Shown: positions 39,084 to 47,721 of the stretch, piece by piece
How positions within the stretch are numbered: position 1 is the first letter of the stretch
Layout of the letters: each line of letters starts with the position of its first letter
Assembly: GCA_014804795.1 (NCBI GenBank)
Contig: JAAUZC010000053.1
Span: 62,001-126,000 of the forward strand
DNA from: Lachnospiraceae bacterium
GTDB taxonomy: Bacteria; Bacillota; Clostridia; Lachnospirales; Lachnospiraceae
Length of the DNA stretch: 64,000 nt
Reading direction: 5' to 3'
Made by a program: the position numbers and the translations under genes
The notes under the pieces: generated by a model
The model's input: the letters and a program-made list of their open reading frames with translations, nothing else
Databases searched by the model: none
What the model was told of the DNA's origin: nothing

Positions 39084-40016
39084 ATGGATGATAATAACAA
39101 AGTTTTAATAGAGGAATTGGAAAAGCGCCTTATATGGTACAGAGAAGAGGCATCCGCAGAGGAATTTGACACGGATGCAGTGGATGCGATCTGTACGATG
39201 CTGCAGAAACTTTCGCCGATCACGGAGCCGCACAGGACAAAAGAGGAAGCTTATGAGAATATTATGAAGCAGATCCGTCTGGAAGAGGAGGAACTTGAGA
39301 AAAGCGGCGCGGCCAGGGAAATGGATGAAGCAGTGAAAGAGGCCTGGTACGGGAAAAGCGGTAAGGCGGCTAAAGAAGAGAGGCACAGGAGAGAAAGTAC
39401 AAAGAAGAACTCTCTGCCGGGAAAGAGGGGGCTTCGGGCGGCGGCTGTTGTTATCGTGGTAGTCGGCGTAATGGCTTCTCTAAATATGGTAACTTATGCT
39501 AAGGAAAACAAGTCTCTGTTTACAATGTTTTTGGAGAGAGTCGGTGTATTGAAAATTGTGAAAGATCCGGAGGCGGAGGAAGGTGTATTTAGTACCGAAG
39601 AGGCTGGAAAAGAATTTTATGATTCCTGGGCGGACCTGGATCATGAAGTGAAGGAAAAACTTGTTGTTCCGACATATATACCGGAGGGGTATGCTTTATA
39701 CGGCATAAAAAGTTGGGACTTAAATGATAGAAAGTCTTTGGAAGCAAATTATTATGATCAGAGAAATGGACATATATTAATTGTAATTACTTTATGGAAG
39801 GACAATAAGGATTATTACAGGCAGAATGTAGTAGATGAAAGTATGTATAAGCTGCTTTCGGAGTACTCTGATGAAAATACTTTGTATTATGAGTATGAAG
39901 ATGAATATATCTGCATAGTTTTTCTGGGAGACAGTTTTTATCGGATCAGCGGGAATATTACGCTGGAAGAGATGGTAAAGATGGGCGACGGAATAGGAGA
40001 TGCCAGGGCAAAATAA
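39084..40016 (+). CDS. Single-pass membrane protein, probable anti-sigma factor
   Basis: 310 residues. An acidic cytoplasmic N-half (LIEELEKRLIWYREEASAEE, ITEPHRTKEEAYENIMKQIR), a transmembrane helix at about residues 120-140 (GLRAAAVVIVVVGVMASLNM), and an outer domain resembling DUF4367 (VVPTYIPEGYALYGIKSWDL, YYEYEDEYICIVFLGDSFYR). This plan and the position 18 bases after a sigma gene suggest an anti-sigma factor, although no zinc HxxxCxxC motif is present. ATG 39084 is set by GAGG at 39074-39077. Confidence 0.75.
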   Translation: MDDNNKVLIEELEKRLIWYREEASAEEFDTDAVDAICTMLQKLSPITEPHRTKEEAYENIMKQIRLEEEELEKSGAAREMDEAVKEAWYGKSGKAAKEERHRRESTKKNSLPGKRGLRAAAVVIVVVGVMASLNMVTYAKENKSLFTMFLERVGVLKIVKDPEAEEGVFSTEEAGKEFYDSWADLDHEVKEKLVVPTYIPEGYALYGIKSWDLNDRKSLEANYYDQRNGHILIVITLWKDNKDYYRQNVVDESMYKLLSEYSDENTLYYEYEDEYICIVFLGDSFYRISGNITLEEMVKMGDGIGDARAK

Positions 40017-40124
40017 AATCGGGGTGTTACATTTCAGCGAAAAAACGGAATAAATTATGTGAAAATAAAAACATAAAGTGATGGATCATTTCACTGATAA
40101 GTACAAAAGAAAAGAGGACGAGAC

Positions 40125-40634
40125 ATGAAAGCAAACGCAAAAAGACTACTCGCCGTTTTATGCGGTGTGATGATGTTGTGTGTCAATGGCATAGGAGTAT
40201 TGGCTCAGGAAGAGGAGATAGTGAAAGCGTGGGAAGTTAGTGAATATCAGGAGCCTACAGGAGATAATGTGGCACATGGCATTTATGATATTCCCGATAT
40301 GAGCGGCGCAAAGGCTGCAACCCTGACCAATTGCACCATCGGCATTTCTGTAAGCGCAAGCGGAGTAAGTGGTTCTATTACGACCGGTTCCACGGTAAAA
40401 GCCAGTGCGATCGGCATAAAAGATATCAGGGTGGAAAAATATGTAAACGGGAAATGGACCTTAGTCGGATCCAGTGCAGGCGGTTCTACGACAAATGATA
40501 ATTCATATGCAATGAATGTGTCCACCACTGCAGCGCAGAAAGGCGTGCAGTACCGGATCAGCTGTACCCATTATGCGGTTTTGGAGGGCGTAAAGCATGA
40601 ACTGTATAATGTGACTGATGGCGTAAGCTATTAA
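40125..40634 (+). CDS. Secreted protein of unknown function
   Basis: 169 residues with a Sec signal peptide (MKANAKRLLAVLCGVMML to VLAQ, cut near residue 27). The mature part is Ser/Thr/Gly-rich and probably all beta: TNCTIGISVSASGVSGSITT, AIGIKDIRVEKYVNGKWTLV, TTAAQKGVQYRISCTHYAVL. Two Cys could form a disulfide. AAGAGGACGAG stands before the ATG. Likely in the regulon of the sigma factor two genes upstream. No family assigned. Confidence 0.75.
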   Translation: MKANAKRLLAVLCGVMMLCVNGIGVLAQEEEIVKAWEVSEYQEPTGDNVAHGIYDIPDMSGAKAATLTNCTIGISVSASGVSGSITTGSTVKASAIGIKDIRVEKYVNGKWTLVGSSAGGSTTNDNSYAMNVSTTAAQKGVQYRISCTHYAVLEGVKHELYNVTDGVSY

Positions 40635-40731
40635 GTCATCAGGCTCTATCACCGGATGATAAAATAAATAACAAAAATGAGACAGAATGATTGATCATAC
40701 TTTATGTGCACTGTAAGTGACAGTATCTTAT

Positions 40732-40751
40732 GCGGCGTCTTCTGACGCCGC
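40732..40751 (+). terminator. Terminator after the secreted-protein gene
   Basis: GCGGCGTC-TTCT-GACGCCGC, perfect 8-bp stem, followed by the weak tail TTCTGTATATTC. Confidence 0.65.
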
Positions 40752-41100
40752 TTCTGTATATTCAAAGAACGCGATTCTAAAAACAGCAGTTCAAAAAAAT
40801 TCCTGAATTGACAGCCCATGAAACATAGAAAAAGGCCATATCGGCATATTCTGATGTTTTATATAAATCATATCTATATTATCATGTCTGTACCCCTGCT
40901 TCCTATTTGAATCATTTCGGCAAATGAATAAAGCAGGGGAATATTTCTCATATTTTTTTCTTGAAATAATATGAGAATTTTGTGCAGATTCACCAAAAAC
41001 AAAATTGGAAGGAAAAGATAGATGAAATTCCGCCCATAATAAGATAAACTGTAAAGAAGTGAGAGTATATAAGTGAAAGATACGAAAGGATGGAATCGAC
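40752..41100. other. Non-coding AT-rich gap before iorA
   Basis: No credible gene. Contains AAACAGCAGTTC (leader-family start motif, 40781 on), CCCCTGCTT with AAGCAGGGG (about 40891-40940), and TTCTCATATT (40945-40954) with AATATGAGAA (40968-40977). The hairpins could be an attenuator for iorA but no T run follows the last one. Confidence 0.5.
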
Positions 41101-42846
41101 ATGTCAGAAGTGAAGATCATGCTTGGAAATGAAGCGATCGCCCGCGGCGCTTATGAAGCGGGTGTGAAGGTGTCTGCCGCTTACCCGGGGACGCCGAGCA
41201 CGGAAATCAGTGAAAATATTGTAAAATATAAAGACGACATCTATGCGGAGTGGTCGCCCAATGAAAAGGTGGCGACAGAAGTGGCAATCGGCGCGTCTAT
41301 CAGCGGCGTGCGCGCTATGTGCTCCATGAAACATGTGGGTGTAAATGTGGCAAGCGATCCGCTCTATACGGCATCCTATACGGGAGTGAACGGCGGCCTT
41401 GTGCTTGTGGCGGCGGATGACCCGGGACTGTATAGTTCCCAGAATGAACAGGATACCCGCCTTGTGGCGAAAGCGGCGCAGGTGCCTGTGTTGGAGCCCT
41501 CCGATTCCCAGGAAGCGAAAGACTTTACGAAGTTTGCGTTTGCGCTCAGCGAAGAATATGACACGCCTGTCATCTTGAGAACGACCACCCGGTTGTCTCA
41601 TTCTCAGGGGCCGGTAACTGTGGAAGAAAGAGCAGAGCCGGAGGATAAGCCTTACGAGAAGAATCCGGCGAAGTACGTGATGATGCCTGCGAATGCCAAA
41701 GGACGTCATGTCTATGTGGAAGAGCGCATGAACAGGCTGGCGGAGGACGGCTGCAGGATGGAGATCAACCGGGCAGAGTACCGTGATACTTCCATCGGTT
41801 TTGTGGCAAGCGGCATCGCCTACCAGTATGTCAGAGAGGCATGTCCGGAGGCATCGGTGCTGAAACTGGGACTGGTACACCCCCTGCCGAGAAAACTGAT
41901 CGAAGAATTTGCATCGAAAGTAGACCGCCTGATCATATTTGAGGAACTGGAGCCTGTTTACGAGGAACAGATCAGGTCATGGGGCATTGCCTGCGAGGGT
42001 AAGGAACTCTTTACAAGACAGGGCGAATACAGTGCGAACATGCTGCGTGAAGTGATACTGGGCGAGAAGCCGGAAATACGGGAAGCGGCAAAAGTGCCGA
42101 ACCGTCCGCCGATCCTTTGCCCGGGCTGTCCGCACAGAAGTACTTTCTGGATTTTGAATAAACTGAAACTCCATGCGGCGGGAGATATCGGCTGTTATAC
42201 GTTAGGAGCAGTGCCGCCCCTCAATGTGATCGAGACAACGATCTGTATGGGCGCCAGCATTTCCACACTGCACGGCATGGAGAAGGCGAAAGGCAAAGAT
42301 TACATAAAGAACTGGGTTGCGGTGATCGGTGATTCCACGTTTATGCACACGGGAGTCAATTCCCTGATGAATATGGTTTATAATCAGGGGACAGGCACGG
42401 TACTCATTCTGGATAATTCCACTACAGGTATGACCGGCCATCAGGATCATGCGGCTACCGGGAAAACGCTGCAGGGAGATGTGGTGCCCGCCATCAGTAT
42501 TTACCATCTGTGTAAATCTATGGGCATTGAGCATGTGACGGAAGTGAATGCCTTTGATGTGGACACACTGGAAAAGACGCTGAAGGAAGAAGTGGCGAGA
42601 GACGCCGTTTCTGTTATTATTGTGACAGCACCCTGCGCGCTCTTAAAAGGACAGAAGTTCCCGAATAAGTGTGTGGCGATTCCGGAGAAGTGCAAAAAGT
42701 GCGGCGCATGCTTACGTCCCGGCTGTCCGGCGCTGACAAAGAAAGAGGACGGCACAGTGAAGATTGATGCGTCCATGTGCAACGGGTGCGGACTGTGTGC
42801 GCAGTTGTGTAAATTTGGAGCGATCGAAGTGCGGGAGGATAAGTAG
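41101..42846 (+). CDS. iorA: Indolepyruvate:ferredoxin oxidoreductase, alpha subunit
   Basis: 581 residues. Oxidatively decarboxylates arylpyruvates from Trp, Phe and Tyr to aryl-acetyl-CoA, reducing ferredoxin. Seen: N-terminal GNEAIARGAYEAGVKVSAAY, PGTPSTEISENIVKY, the TPP-binding domain with CPGCPHRSTFWILNKL and GDIGCYTLGAVPPLNVIETT then GDSTFMHTGVNSLMNMVYNQ, and a C-terminal ferredoxin domain with two cluster motifs (CKKCGACLRPGCP, CNGCGLCAQLCKFGAIEV). Start fixed by GAAAGGATGG. Paired with iorB. Confidence 0.96.
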   Translation: MSEVKIMLGNEAIARGAYEAGVKVSAAYPGTPSTEISENIVKYKDDIYAEWSPNEKVATEVAIGASISGVRAMCSMKHVGVNVASDPLYTASYTGVNGGLVLVAADDPGLYSSQNEQDTRLVAKAAQVPVLEPSDSQEAKDFTKFAFALSEEYDTPVILRTTTRLSHSQGPVTVEERAEPEDKPYEKNPAKYVMMPANAKGRHVYVEERMNRLAEDGCRMEINRAEYRDTSIGFVASGIAYQYVREACPEASVLKLGLVHPLPRKLIEEFASKVDRLIIFEELEPVYEEQIRSWGIACEGKELFTRQGEYSANMLREVILGEKPEIREAAKVPNRPPILCPGCPHRSTFWILNKLKLHAAGDIGCYTLGAVPPLNVIETTICMGASISTLHGMEKAKGKDYIKNWVAVIGDSTFMHTGVNSLMNMVYNQGTGTVLILDNSTTGMTGHQDHAATGKTLQGDVVPAISIYHLCKSMGIEHVTEVNAFDVDTLEKTLKEEVARDAVSVIIVTAPCALLKGQKFPNKCVAIPEKCKKCGACLRPGCPALTKKEDGTVKIDASMCNGCGLCAQLCKFGAIEVREDK

Positions 42847-42908
42847 TACTGTTTATAGGTTAGCCAAAAAGGCAGCCTCGACAGTATCATAAGCGAAGGA
42901 GATAAACG

Positions 42909-43475
42909 ATGACAAAAAATATTATGATCGTCGGTGTGGGCGGGCAGGGAACGCTGCTCACCAGCCGGATATTAGGCGGTATTATGGTGGAAGGCGGTTA
43001 TCAGGTAAAGCTTTCCGAGGTACACGGTATGGCGCAGCGCGGCGGCAGCGTCGTAACTTTTGTGCGCTATGGCGAAGAGGTGGCGGAGCCCATCGTGGAA
43101 GAGGGACAGGCGGATATTCTGATCGCTTTTGAGAGACTGGAAGCGCTCCGGTATGCACATTTTCTGAAAAAGGACGGGGTGATCATCGCAAATGACCAAC
43201 GGATCGACCCGATGCCGGTTGTTATGGGTGCGGCCAAATATCCCGAAAATATTCTGGAAGGTCTGGCAGCGGAACACAGGATCTATCAGATAGACGCCCG
43301 GAAGAAAGCTTTAGAACTGGGAAACAGCAGAGTGTTCAACATTATCGTATTGGGGCTTGCGGCAAGACACATGAATTTTACAAAGGAACAGTGGCTTGAT
43401 GTGATCGCAAAGACAGTGCCGCCCAAAACAATAGAGATCAATCAAAAGGCGTTTCTGGCGGGGTATGAAGGATAA
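42909..43475 (+). CDS. iorB: Indolepyruvate:ferredoxin oxidoreductase, beta subunit
   Basis: 188 residues, the gamma-type domain of 2-oxoacid oxidoreductases. Seen: IMIVGVGGQGTLLTSRILGG, VKLSEVHGMAQRGGSVVTFV, RYGEEVAEPIVEEGQADILI, and a C-terminal helix near AKTVPPKTIEINQKAFLAGY. Follows iorA by 62 bases; AAGGAGAT before the ATG. No aryl-CoA ligase lies next to the pair, so ATP recovery from aryl-acetyl-CoA must be encoded elsewhere. Confidence 0.95.
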   Translation: MTKNIMIVGVGGQGTLLTSRILGGIMVEGGYQVKLSEVHGMAQRGGSVVTFVRYGEEVAEPIVEEGQADILIAFERLEALRYAHFLKKDGVIIANDQRIDPMPVVMGAAKYPENILEGLAAEHRIYQIDARKKALELGNSRVFNIIVLGLAARHMNFTKEQWLDVIAKTVPPKTIEINQKAFLAGYEG

Positions 43476-43523
43476 AATACAGGTTTGTTTGTTGCAAATA
43501 ATGGGAAAGGACCGATTAGCAAA

Positions 43524-44318
43524 ATGATCATAGATTTTCATACCCATACATTTCCCGACAGAATTGCAAAAGCGACTATTGAAAAACTGTCGGAATGTTC
43601 GGGAATCGCACCTCATACGGACGGCACGGCCGCCGGATTAAGGCGGAGCATGGAGGAGGACGGCGTGGATCTTTCCGTAATCCTCCCGGTAGTGACGAGG
43701 CCGGCTCAGTTTGAGAAGGTAAATAAGGAGGCGGCAAAAGTCTGTGAGAAAGAAGATAAGCTTATCTCTTTCGGCGGCATTCACCCGGACTGCTCTGATA
43801 TCAGACAGAAGATGCGGGAAATCAGGGCGCTTGGCTTAAAAGGTATCAAGATTCATCCGGCCTATCAGGAAGTTTATATGGACGATATCCGTTATCTGCG
43901 GATTCTGGATGCGGCGACGCAGGAGAATCTGATTATTTCGGTGCACGCCGGCGTGGATATCGGACTGCCGGATCCCGTTTATGCGGCTGTGGAAAAAATA
44001 CTGCATGCGGTCAGGGAAACAAAGCCTGAGAAACTGGTGCTTGCACATCTCGGCGGCTGGAAAGAGTGGGATGCGGTGGAAGAGCTGATAGCCGGTGAAA
44101 ATGTTTATTTGGATACGGCATTTTTGGAAGACTATATCAGTGACGAACAGCTTTTGCGGATCATAAAAAAACATGGTGCAGAAAAAATTTTATTTGGTAC
44201 AGACTGCCCCTGGTCAGGACAGCGCGAGAGTATAGAAAGAATGGAAAAGCTGTCTTTATCCGGAGAGGAGAAACAGCTGATCTTTGCGGAGAATGCAAGG
44301 AGACTTTTGGGAATATGA
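43524..44318 (+). CDS. Amidohydrolase-2 family protein
   Basis: 264 residues, metal-dependent TIM-barrel hydrolase or decarboxylase. Seen: MIIDFHTHTFPDRIAKATIE (metal His pair), FGGIHPDCSDIRQKM, LKGIKIHPAYQEVYMDD, LIISVHAGVDIGLPDP, VLAHLGGWKEWDAVEEL, and the catalytic Asp in ILFGTDCPWSGQRESIERM. Substrate unknown. ATG 43524 with GGGAAAGGA 12 bases upstream; the MutS-like gene starts within its last codons (ATGA). Confidence 0.9.
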   Translation: MIIDFHTHTFPDRIAKATIEKLSECSGIAPHTDGTAAGLRRSMEEDGVDLSVILPVVTRPAQFEKVNKEAAKVCEKEDKLISFGGIHPDCSDIRQKMREIRALGLKGIKIHPAYQEVYMDDIRYLRILDAATQENLIISVHAGVDIGLPDPVYAAVEKILHAVRETKPEKLVLAHLGGWKEWDAVEELIAGENVYLDTAFLEDYISDEQLLRIIKKHGAEKILFGTDCPWSGQRESIERMEKLSLSGEEKQLIFAENARRLLGI

Positions 44319-46039
44319 GCGGACTTACGATTTTTGGCCTGATCGCACTGCTGTCGGTCTTTCTGGTGGGATTGCAGGGGCTGCGGGAGCAGAAAAAACA
44401 AAGGGCGATTGCGGAAAAACTGATCACAGGAGAATATGGCGGGACTCCGATGGAAAACAGGGGCAGGGATGGAGCTGCCGTAGAGGGAAGTTATCTTCAT
44501 GCCCGTAAGGACTTTTTTCTGGACGATATCACATGGAATGATCTGGATATGGAACTTGTTTTCAGACGGATGAATTATGCGAGATGTTCCGCCGGGGCGG
44601 AGGAGCTTTATCGCATGCTGCGCTGTCCGGTGATGGAAGAGGAGATTTTAAGACAGCGGGATATGCTGGCGGACTGCATGATGGAGAGAAGCGCGCTTCG
44701 CGGGCAGCTTTCCATGGCGCTTTATGAGATCGGTTTTACCGGAAAGTACGCCTTGGAAGATTATCTGGACTATCTGGATGATCTGGGGCAGAGGAGTAAT
44801 GCGAAACATATCCTGATGGATCTGGTCTATGTACCTGCCATAGCGCTTCTGTTTGTGAATCCGGGAATCGGCATAGCACTTTTGTTTCTGGTGCTTGTCA
44901 TCAATATCATGACATATTTCAAGGAGAAGGGGGAAGCCAACCCTTATCTGGTCAGTTTTGCCTATATTCTGCGCATGATACGGGGAGCAGAAAAAGTAAA
45001 GGGGATACTGGATAAAGCCTGTCGGGACGGAAGTATAAAGACCGGCGCGCCCGGGATAGAAGAAATTTTTGTGAAGTATCAGGGCGTTCTGGAGAAGGAC
45101 ATCAAAGAACTGGGAAGCTTTAAGAATTTTTCACAGGTGGCGATGTCTATGTCCAACCCCGCAGGAGGTTCGGGACCTTTTGATATATTGTTTGACTATT
45201 TGAAGATGGCGCTGCATCTGGATCTGATGAAGTTTAATCAGATGTTGAAGGTCGTCAGACAGAAAGACGCGTATGTCAGGGAGTTGGTTTCCGCGGTGGG
45301 AACGTTGGATGCCTGCATTTGTATCGCTTACTTCAGGGCCTCACTGGAGAGTTTCTGCAGGCCGGACTTCGGGAAAAAATGCGGAGTATCGGCAAAAGAA
45401 CTGTATCATCCGCTTCTGGAGCATCCTGTGAAAAACAGCATTGACACAGAAAAGGGCGTGCTGATCACGGGTTCTAACGCCTCCGGAAAATCTACATTTT
45501 TAAAAACCGTGGCGCTTGGCGCAGTGCTCGCGCAGACGGTCTGTACCGTGCCCGCAAAAAGCTTTTCCGCGCCTTTTTACAGGGTGATGAGTTCTATGGC
45601 GCTGCGGGATGATCTGATAGGCGGTGAAAGCTATTTTATGGTGGAGATCAGGGCGTTAAAGCGGGTTCTGGATGCCGGCGGAGAAAAATATCCCGTTTTG
45701 TGTTTTGTGGATGAAGTGCTGCGGGGTACGAATACCGTAGAGCGAATCGCAGCTTCCAGCAGGATATTACAGTCGCTCACCGGAGATGAGATCTTCTGTT
45801 TTGCGGCGACTCACGATATTGAACTGACGCATCTGCTGGAAGACTATTATGAAAATTATCATTTTGAGGAAACCATAGAAGACGGGGACATCAGTTTTAA
45901 TTATCTGCTGAAAAAAGGCAGAGCGCAGTCGAGAAATGCGATCAGGCTGCTGGAAGTGATGGGATATGATAAGCAGGTAGTCAGGGAAGCGGAGATGTTG
46001 GCGGAGCGGTTTCTTGCGACAGGCGAGTGGAAAGCGTGA
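44315..46039 (+). CDS. Membrane-anchored MutS-family ATPase
   Basis: 574 residues. C-terminal ABC-type MutS ATPase: Walker A GSNASGKST at about 386, a MALRDDLIGGESYFMVEIRA segment, Walker B CFVDEVLRGTN, and FAATHDIELTHLLEDYYENY. The N-terminal mismatch-recognition domains of MutS are absent. Instead there is an N-terminal membrane helix (LTIFGLIALLSVFLVGLQG) and two more near residues 165-195 (LVYVPAIALLFVNPGIGIAL, FLVLVINIMTYF). Such MutS-related proteins are known in Firmicutes; a mismatch repair role is doubtful. Coupled by ATGA overlap to the amidohydrolase. Confidence 0.87.
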   Translation: MSGLTIFGLIALLSVFLVGLQGLREQKKQRAIAEKLITGEYGGTPMENRGRDGAAVEGSYLHARKDFFLDDITWNDLDMELVFRRMNYARCSAGAEELYRMLRCPVMEEEILRQRDMLADCMMERSALRGQLSMALYEIGFTGKYALEDYLDYLDDLGQRSNAKHILMDLVYVPAIALLFVNPGIGIALLFLVLVINIMTYFKEKGEANPYLVSFAYILRMIRGAEKVKGILDKACRDGSIKTGAPGIEEIFVKYQGVLEKDIKELGSFKNFSQVAMSMSNPAGGSGPFDILFDYLKMALHLDLMKFNQMLKVVRQKDAYVRELVSAVGTLDACICIAYFRASLESFCRPDFGKKCGVSAKELYHPLLEHPVKNSIDTEKGVLITGSNASGKSTFLKTVALGAVLAQTVCTVPAKSFSAPFYRVMSSMALRDDLIGGESYFMVEIRALKRVLDAGGEKYPVLCFVDEVLRGTNTVERIAASSRILQSLTGDEIFCFAATHDIELTHLLEDYYENYHFEETIEDGDISFNYLLKKGRAQSRNAIRLLEVMGYDKQVVREAEMLAERFLATGEWKA

Positions 46040-46058
46040 AAAGGGCATGGTTATTAGT

Positions 46059-46535
46059 ATGAGAGTGACAATCTATACAGACGGTGCGGCCAGGGGAAAC
46101 CCGGACGGCCCCGGCGGATACGGCGCAGTGGTGCAGTACGTGGACTCCAAAGGCACACTGCATGAGAGAGAGTACAGTGCAGGGTATAAGAAAACGACAA
46201 ATAACCGGATGGAACTGATGGCGGCGATCGCCGGACTGGAAGCGCTGATCAAACCCTGTCAGGTGGAGCTTATCTCCGACTCCAAATATCTGGTGGACGC
46301 CTTTCAAAAAAACTGGATAGACAGCTGGCAGAAAAAGAACTGGAAAAAAGCGGACGGCGGCGCAGTGAAAAATGTGGATCTGTGGAAACGGCTGTTGAAA
46401 GCGATGGAGCCTCATCAGGTACAGTTCATCTGGGTGAAAGGACATGACGGCCACCCGGAGAATGAACGCTGCGATCGGCTTGCCACAAACGCGGCGGACG
46501 GTGAGGACTTACTTGACGATACAGGGTGTGAATGA
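46059..46535 (+). CDS. rnhA: Ribonuclease HI
   Basis: 158 residues. Degrades the RNA strand of RNA-DNA hybrids. Catalytic set visible: Asp in TIYTDGAARGNPDGPGGYG, Glu in NNRMELMAAIAGLEA, Asp in LISDSKYLVDAFQ, Asp in NERCDRLATNAA, and the His-containing loop VKGHDGHPENE. ATG 46059 matches the usual N terminus; ATG 46047 (MVIS...) is closer to AAAAGGG and shares its initiation sequence with the gene at 11584. Confidence 0.95.
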   Translation: MRVTIYTDGAARGNPDGPGGYGAVVQYVDSKGTLHEREYSAGYKKTTNNRMELMAAIAGLEALIKPCQVELISDSKYLVDAFQKNWIDSWQKKNWKKADGGAVKNVDLWKRLLKAMEPHQVQFIWVKGHDGHPENERCDRLATNAADGEDLLDDTGCE

Positions 46536-46538
46536 TAT

Positions 46539-46642
46539 AATCAACGCAAAAGAAAAACAAGCGACTGCGCAGCAGGCATTTGTTTTTCTTGCGTGATTAA
46601 CGAGCAAACGTCCGATGAAATCGGACAGTTAGCGCGATAGCG
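46539..46642. repeat. Cluster of hairpins after rnhA
   Basis: Long stem TAATC-ACGCAA-GAAAAACAA with its complement (46539-46560, 46580-46599) with small bulges; perfect GTCCGAT-GAA-ATCGGAC (46610-46626); GCGC-GATA-GCGC just after. The first probably ends rnhA transcription. No gene lies here. Confidence 0.7.
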
Positions 46643-46709
46643 CGAGTTTGCGAGTTTACCTGTCAAAAGAAAAACAGAAGCGATAATATTAAGAAAGAAG
46701 GAATCAACG

Positions 46710-46880
46710 ATGAGTGCTGGAGCTTTATTTGGAATGAATTTTCTGGCGTATGCCATTGTTTTTGTGATCGTAGCGGCTTTGGCGGTTGCGGCATGTTTTA
46801 TCGGAATTAAGTGGAGAAAAAGCAAAGATGCGAAGGCCGTGCTGGAAGGCGGCGCTGTGGAGGAAAACAATAAAGCGTAA
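46710..46880 (+). CDS. Small single-pass membrane protein
   Basis: 56 residues: a short N-terminal segment MSAGALFGMN, one long hydrophobic helix (FLAYAIVFVIVAALAVAACF IGI), then a basic turn KWRKSKDAK and an acidic tail GGAVEENNKA. AAGAAGGA stands about 8 bases before the ATG, and a terminator follows 6 bases after the stop, so it is a complete one-gene unit. Function unknown. Confidence 0.75.
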   Translation: MSAGALFGMNFLAYAIVFVIVAALAVAACFIGIKWRKSKDAKAVLEGGAVEENNKA

Positions 46881-46886
46881 AAAATG

Positions 46887-46915
46887 GATGTTCATGGAGA
46901 CATGGACATCTTTTT
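46887..46915 (+). terminator. Terminator of the small membrane-protein gene
   Basis: GATGTTCATG-GAGA-CATGGACATC (10 bp, one T-G) followed directly by TTTTT. Confidence 0.92.
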
Positions 46916-46964
46916 AGCATAAGAGCGCCGCAAAGCGTGCGGTCGTTGGTTAGCATAAGAGCGC
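46914..46964. repeat. 15-bp direct repeat before the YjjG-like gene
   Basis: TTAGCATAAGAGCGC occurs at 46914-46928 and again at 46950-46964. The first overlaps the end of the terminator T run. Could be a slippage duplication or paired regulator sites. Confidence 0.6.
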
Positions 46965-46989
46965 TTACAAAGGAAAAAGGAAAAGATAT

Positions 46990-47721
46990 ATGCTAAAGTA
47001 CGATACCATTTTATGGGATCTGGATGGTACGCTGTTAGATTTCAAAATGTCGGAGCGGTATGCGCTCGGCGTATGTTTAAAAACCTACGGCATTACCATG
47101 ACGGAGGAAATGCTTTCGCTGTATTCCGGGATCAATGAGCATTACTGGGAGAGATTGGAGCGGGGCGAGGTAGAGAAAAAGGAACTGCTGCCCGGAAGGT
47201 TTCGGGAGTTTTTCAGACAGATGGGAATTGCGGAGATCGATCCGAATGAAATGCAGAAGCAGTATGAGAGGGAATTGGGGACAAAGACATACTATGTGGA
47301 CAATTCCTATGCGATCGTGACAAGACTCAAAGAGATGGGGCTAAAACAGTATATTGTGACAAACGGTATTCTGGTCACACAGCAGATCAAGATGAAAAAT
47401 TCCGGATTTGACAAATTGATAGATAAAGTATTTATATCAGATGTGATAGGGTATGAAAAACCAAGGAAAGAGTTTTTTGATATTGCTTTCGGTGAAGTTG
47501 CTGATTTTAAGAAAGAAAATGCTCTGCTTGTGGGAGATTCCCTGACATCTGATATGCGCGGTGCCAATAATGTCGGCGTGGATGCCTGCTGGTATAATCC
47601 GAAAGGGAAGCCTTTGGAGGAACATCAGGGGACAGAGAAAGCATTGCACATCGAGTACGAGATCCGAAATCTGGAGGAAGTGTTTGAGATAGTATGCCCA
47701 AATCAGAAAAACAAAAACTGA
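46990..47721 (+). CDS. YjjG-like noncanonical pyrimidine nucleotidase (HAD)
   Basis: 243 residues. HAD motif I LWDLDGTLLDFKMSERYAL, motif II YIVTNGILVTQQIK, motif III Lys in YEKPRKEFFDIAF, motif IV LLVGDSLTSDMRGANNVGV. The YjjG group removes phosphate from damaged or unusual pyrimidine nucleotides such as 5-fluoro-dUMP and thus cleans the nucleotide pool. AAGGAAAAAGGAA precedes the ATG. Its 3' end overlaps the WYL regulator by 28 bases. Confidence 0.9.
   Translation: MLKYDTILWDLDGTLLDFKMSERYALGVCLKTYGITMTEEMLSLYSGINEHYWERLERGEVEKKELLPGRFREFFRQMGIAEIDPNEMQKQYERELGTKTYYVDNSYAIVTRLKEMGLKQYIVTNGILVTQQIKMKNSGFDKLIDKVFISDVIGYEKPRKEFFDIAFGEVADFKKENALLVGDSLTSDMRGANNVGVDACWYNPKGKPLEEHQGTEKALHIEYEIRNLEEVFEIVCPNQKNKN

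Noticed and set aside
41104..41880. Minus-strand open frame (258 codons) opposite iorA
   Set aside because: His/Arg/Cys-rich translation typical of antisense of a conserved gene.
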